Shown: positions 61,572 to 64,000 of the stretch, in pieces
Layout: the number at the start of each line of letters is the position of its first letter
Numbering within the stretch: the stretch's first letter is position 1
Assembly: GCA_027604005.1 (NCBI GenBank)
Contig: JADGJT010000063.1
Location: 1,393-65,392 of the forward strand
DNA from: Dinochytrium kinnereticum
Taxonomy: Eukaryota; Chytridiomycota; Chytridiomycetes; Chytridiales; Chytridiaceae
Length of the DNA stretch: 64,000 bases
Direction: 5' to 3'
Position numbers and translations under genes: made by a program
Notes under the pieces: model-generated
What the model saw: the letters and a program-made list of their open reading frames with translations, nothing else
The model's database searches: none
What the model was told of the DNA's origin: nothing

Positions 61572-64000
61572 TCAGCGCTTTCCTGCCTTTTTCTTCTTCT
61601 CTTTGTCATTGGCCGCTGTGGCCGCCTGCTCCTCCATATTACTAACTTCCAAAGCTGCCATCTCCGCTGCCTTCAACGCCTCCAGCGCCTTTCGAGCCGC
61701 CTCCTCAATCTCCCTAATAACACGCTGCCGGTATCCCTCCCTGCGCTGCAAGTCCTCTTCCCGCTCTTTCTCAACTTCCCGAATCATCTCGTCAATCTTC
61801 TCCGAAAATATTACACGTGCTCGCTGCCTCCACTCCCTGTCAGACTGCCTCTGCATTTTGGCCTGATCAAAGAACCTCTCAAACGTCTGCCATGCTTCTT
61901 CTCTTTGTCGCTCTCGTTCTTGCTTTTCTTCAGCGGAGAGAACGCGTGGTCGGAGGTTTGGTACAGCTGTTAGTCCTGGCGTCAAGACCTCCTTTCCGAG
62001 TGTCTTTGCCACTGGAGCTAATGACGAGTCTCCTATAGAGATGCCTGTTACTGAGTTGCCCATTCCAGATTCAAAGAGAAGTCTCTCCTCACTTCCCAGT
62101 GTTGAACTCGGAGCGCAAACAGTTTGCCTGCCCTCAAATCCTACTGTGCCACCGCTAAATCTTCTGTAATTTGCGAGGTCGGATACGTTTAAAGCTAGAG
62201 GTGGCACTGCCTTTGCGATTCCATCGCCGCTGATGAATCCGCTTCCGGGCCGATTTGGTCTATCAATTTCAGCTGTTGTTCTTCCAGAGTTTGCAGACAC
62301 GTCCTGCTGCTGCGATTGTAAGGGTGGAGGGGTGCTGACCGACGGTCTTCCTTCGACGCTGGCTCGGATATTGCTCAAACTTCTCAAATTCGACATGGCA
62401 ATTGATGCAGCGGCAGCAACATCCGGAGACGCGAGTATCGGCTCGGGAGTCATTTGTTGACCATCGATGCCTAAAACATTGACACCGCGGTCTCGAACTG
62501 TGGTGAATTGTCGTCCATTGACTCCTGATTCTTTCACTATAGTCCAGGCTTTGTAGACCAAATCACTGTTTCTCACGTAATTCTGGTTCATCCCGCCGCC
62601 TGCTGTTATAGGGATACATCTTGATTCACCAATAGTTAGAAGTGCGGCTGGTGCAGCTTTTGCGATGGCTGAAGCCGGAGCGGCCATGAAAAGAATCGGC
62701 TTAATGGCACCAACTTCAACTTGCTTCAGGTACGAATCTCTCGCTTCCCTCGCTTTCGCGGCTCGACCAGGATGAGAAGCCTCCCACGAATCCTTAATGG
62801 CCTTATGGCGATCCTCCTTTTCCGTATCTCTTGACACAATCAAACTTGCGGAATCAGGAGAAATCAATCGAAGCTTCCATGAATGCGGTTCCATTGAAGG
62901 TGCATTGCTCATCCCCGCCCCTCCAAATCCAGGTTGCCCGGATCCTCCATTACTGTCCGCTGAAGCGCCACCAGCACCAATACCAGCCCCCAGCGCTCCA
63001 GATCCTCCTTCTTTTCCAGCTGTGTTCCCTGCACTTAAACCGGATAATCCCGAAGCTCCTCCGTTGCCTCCAGATCCAGCACTCCCACCAGCACCAGAAA
63101 CTCCAGAACCCACTCCACCGATGTTCGACGCGCCGGAATTAGCAGCTAGGGCGGCGGCCGCTGCTGCGGCAGTTCCTCCAGCGAACCCAGGAACAACGCT
63201 CTGTTTTTTCTTTTTCGCGGAGCTAGTTGTTTTAGGGGCACCGACTGTTCCAGTGCTTGTCCCTGACCGTGATGTTCCTGGTCGGTTTCCGCCACCGACA
63301 CCGTCAGAGGGTCCTGCTGTTCCATTCATTCCGAGAAGTTTGCTGAATTCTGAAGGCTCTATGCTCCCTTGCAGAATGTATCTGTGTTTTATGACCGGCT
63401 GGAGATTTTGATACAATAAGGTTTGTATCTATAAAAGTAAAAGAAAGACTAGTACTAACCAAAGCAGGGATGCTTGTAATGTCTTTGCTCTCTCTCGCCG
63501 CTCGTTCTCGTTCTTCTCTTTCTCGTTCCTTCTTTTCAGCCTTGTCCTCTTTCTTGTTTGATGCATTCGTAGTGCTAGTCGCCGACGTTGATACGGCCGA
63601 TGCAGGATCATCCGTCGAAGAGGGTGGTAGATATGCATGGACGCTAACCACCCCTTTTCCACGTGATGATACAACCTCCACGTCATTATCGAATACCTGA
63701 AGCTTTATCCATATGGAGAGAAGAGAAAATGAAAGCTGTCCAGAAACGTGACTTTCCTGTCCATCTTTCACTTTAAGAACATATCTGATTGTTTGCTCAC
63801 TGTTAGTATTTCGAAATAAACAGAAGTTTTATAGTAAAAGAGAAAGATACCTGAATAAGATATTATGTTTGTTTGGTGTAAAGATCTCATCAAGATCCTG
63901 CAAACTCAGTTTTGTGTACAAGTCGAGTGGTTTTTCCGGGGGAACAACAGGAATTGGTTGGGAGACGAGACGGAGCTTCCATTTTCCAGGACCTCTAGCC
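61572..64000 (-). CDS. ADGB: Androglobin, C-terminal part (gene runs off the right edge)
   Basis: Androglobin is a chimeric protein of flagellated cells: calpain-like domain, permuted globin with IQ motif, then long C-terminal region. Only the C-terminal region lies in the window. Reading from the right edge it has KWKLRLVSQPIPVVPPEKPL, then FTPNKHNILFRY, IKLQVFDNDVEVVSSRGKG and RYILQGSI, followed by WKLRLISPDSASLIVSRDTE and IKDSWEASHPGRAAKAREAR. These match in order the C-terminal landmarks of animal androglobin (WKLRL…, ILFRY, IKLQV…STGKG, DTERADEIRAMKQAWE, EPGRA). It ends with a coiled coil (REVEKEREEDLQRREGYRQR) and a basic KEKKKKAGKR tail, as in animals. A Gly/Ala/Ser-rich insert sits at about 62.9-63.2 kb. 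The globin and calpain parts should be beyond 64000. Confidence 0.8.

Noticed and set aside
61572..64000. SPAG17/PF6 as identity of the last gene
   Set aside because: The order of the WKLRL, ILFRY, IKLQV and EPGRA-like blocks fits androglobin much better.

Overview
The window is nuclear DNA of an intron-rich, flagellated (zoosporic) fungus, most likely a chytrid. Fungal markers are an adenylate cyclase with the fungal order RA–LRR–PP2C–cyclase, a PH–CRIB PAK kinase of the Cla4 type, a Urc4 uracil-catabolism protein and Sit4-type phosphatase. Flagellar markers are a complete CFAP54 (central apparatus, C1d projection) and the C-terminal part of androglobin. Introns are short with GTAAGT/GTGAGT-like donors. 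There are no bacterial features, tRNAs, rRNAs, CRISPR arrays or recognisable transposons.

Layout. 0.4-8 kb: an unrecognised two-helix membrane protein (-), a GUCD1-like C39-fold protein with a very large insertion (-), and the OST48/Wbp1 subunit of oligosaccharyltransferase (+). 9.7-16.5 kb: three paralogous secreted proteins, each with tandem CBM21-like starch/glycogen-binding modules. The middle one also carries a C-terminal region resembling a beta-propeller, and each has a TATA box just upstream. 17.4-25.4 kb: mitochondrial ribosomal protein bL17 (-), a PIAS/Siz SUMO E3 ligase (-) head-to-head with ATG14 (+), then URC4 (-). 25.9-38.9 kb: a signalling block with CLA4 (+), SIT4/PP6 (+) and the 8.2-kb CYR1 gene (-). 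38.9-41.8 kb has no supported gene. 41.8-54.4 kb: CFAP54, which I assemble from seven exons into a 4,018-residue frame. 55.3-58.9 kb: two tandem paralogous orphan seven-transmembrane proteins sharing all eight exons. 59.5-61.2 kb: a saccharopine-dehydrogenase-like (SCCPDH) oxidoreductase (-). 61.6 kb to the right edge: androglobin, partial (-).

How they relate. CYR1, CLA4 and SIT4 are Ras/cAMP, Rho-GTPase and nutrient-signalling components. CFAP54 and androglobin point to motile zoospores. The CBM21 cluster points to glucan binding outside the cell. The two 7TM proteins could be environmental sensors, but their ligand and any link to CYR1 are unknown. Very small exons (4, 13, 28, 28 and 36 nt) recur and decide the reading frame or conserved motifs in several genes, so frame-based gene calling would miss them. 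All exon limits here come from reading splice sites and checking phase by eye, not from transcripts.
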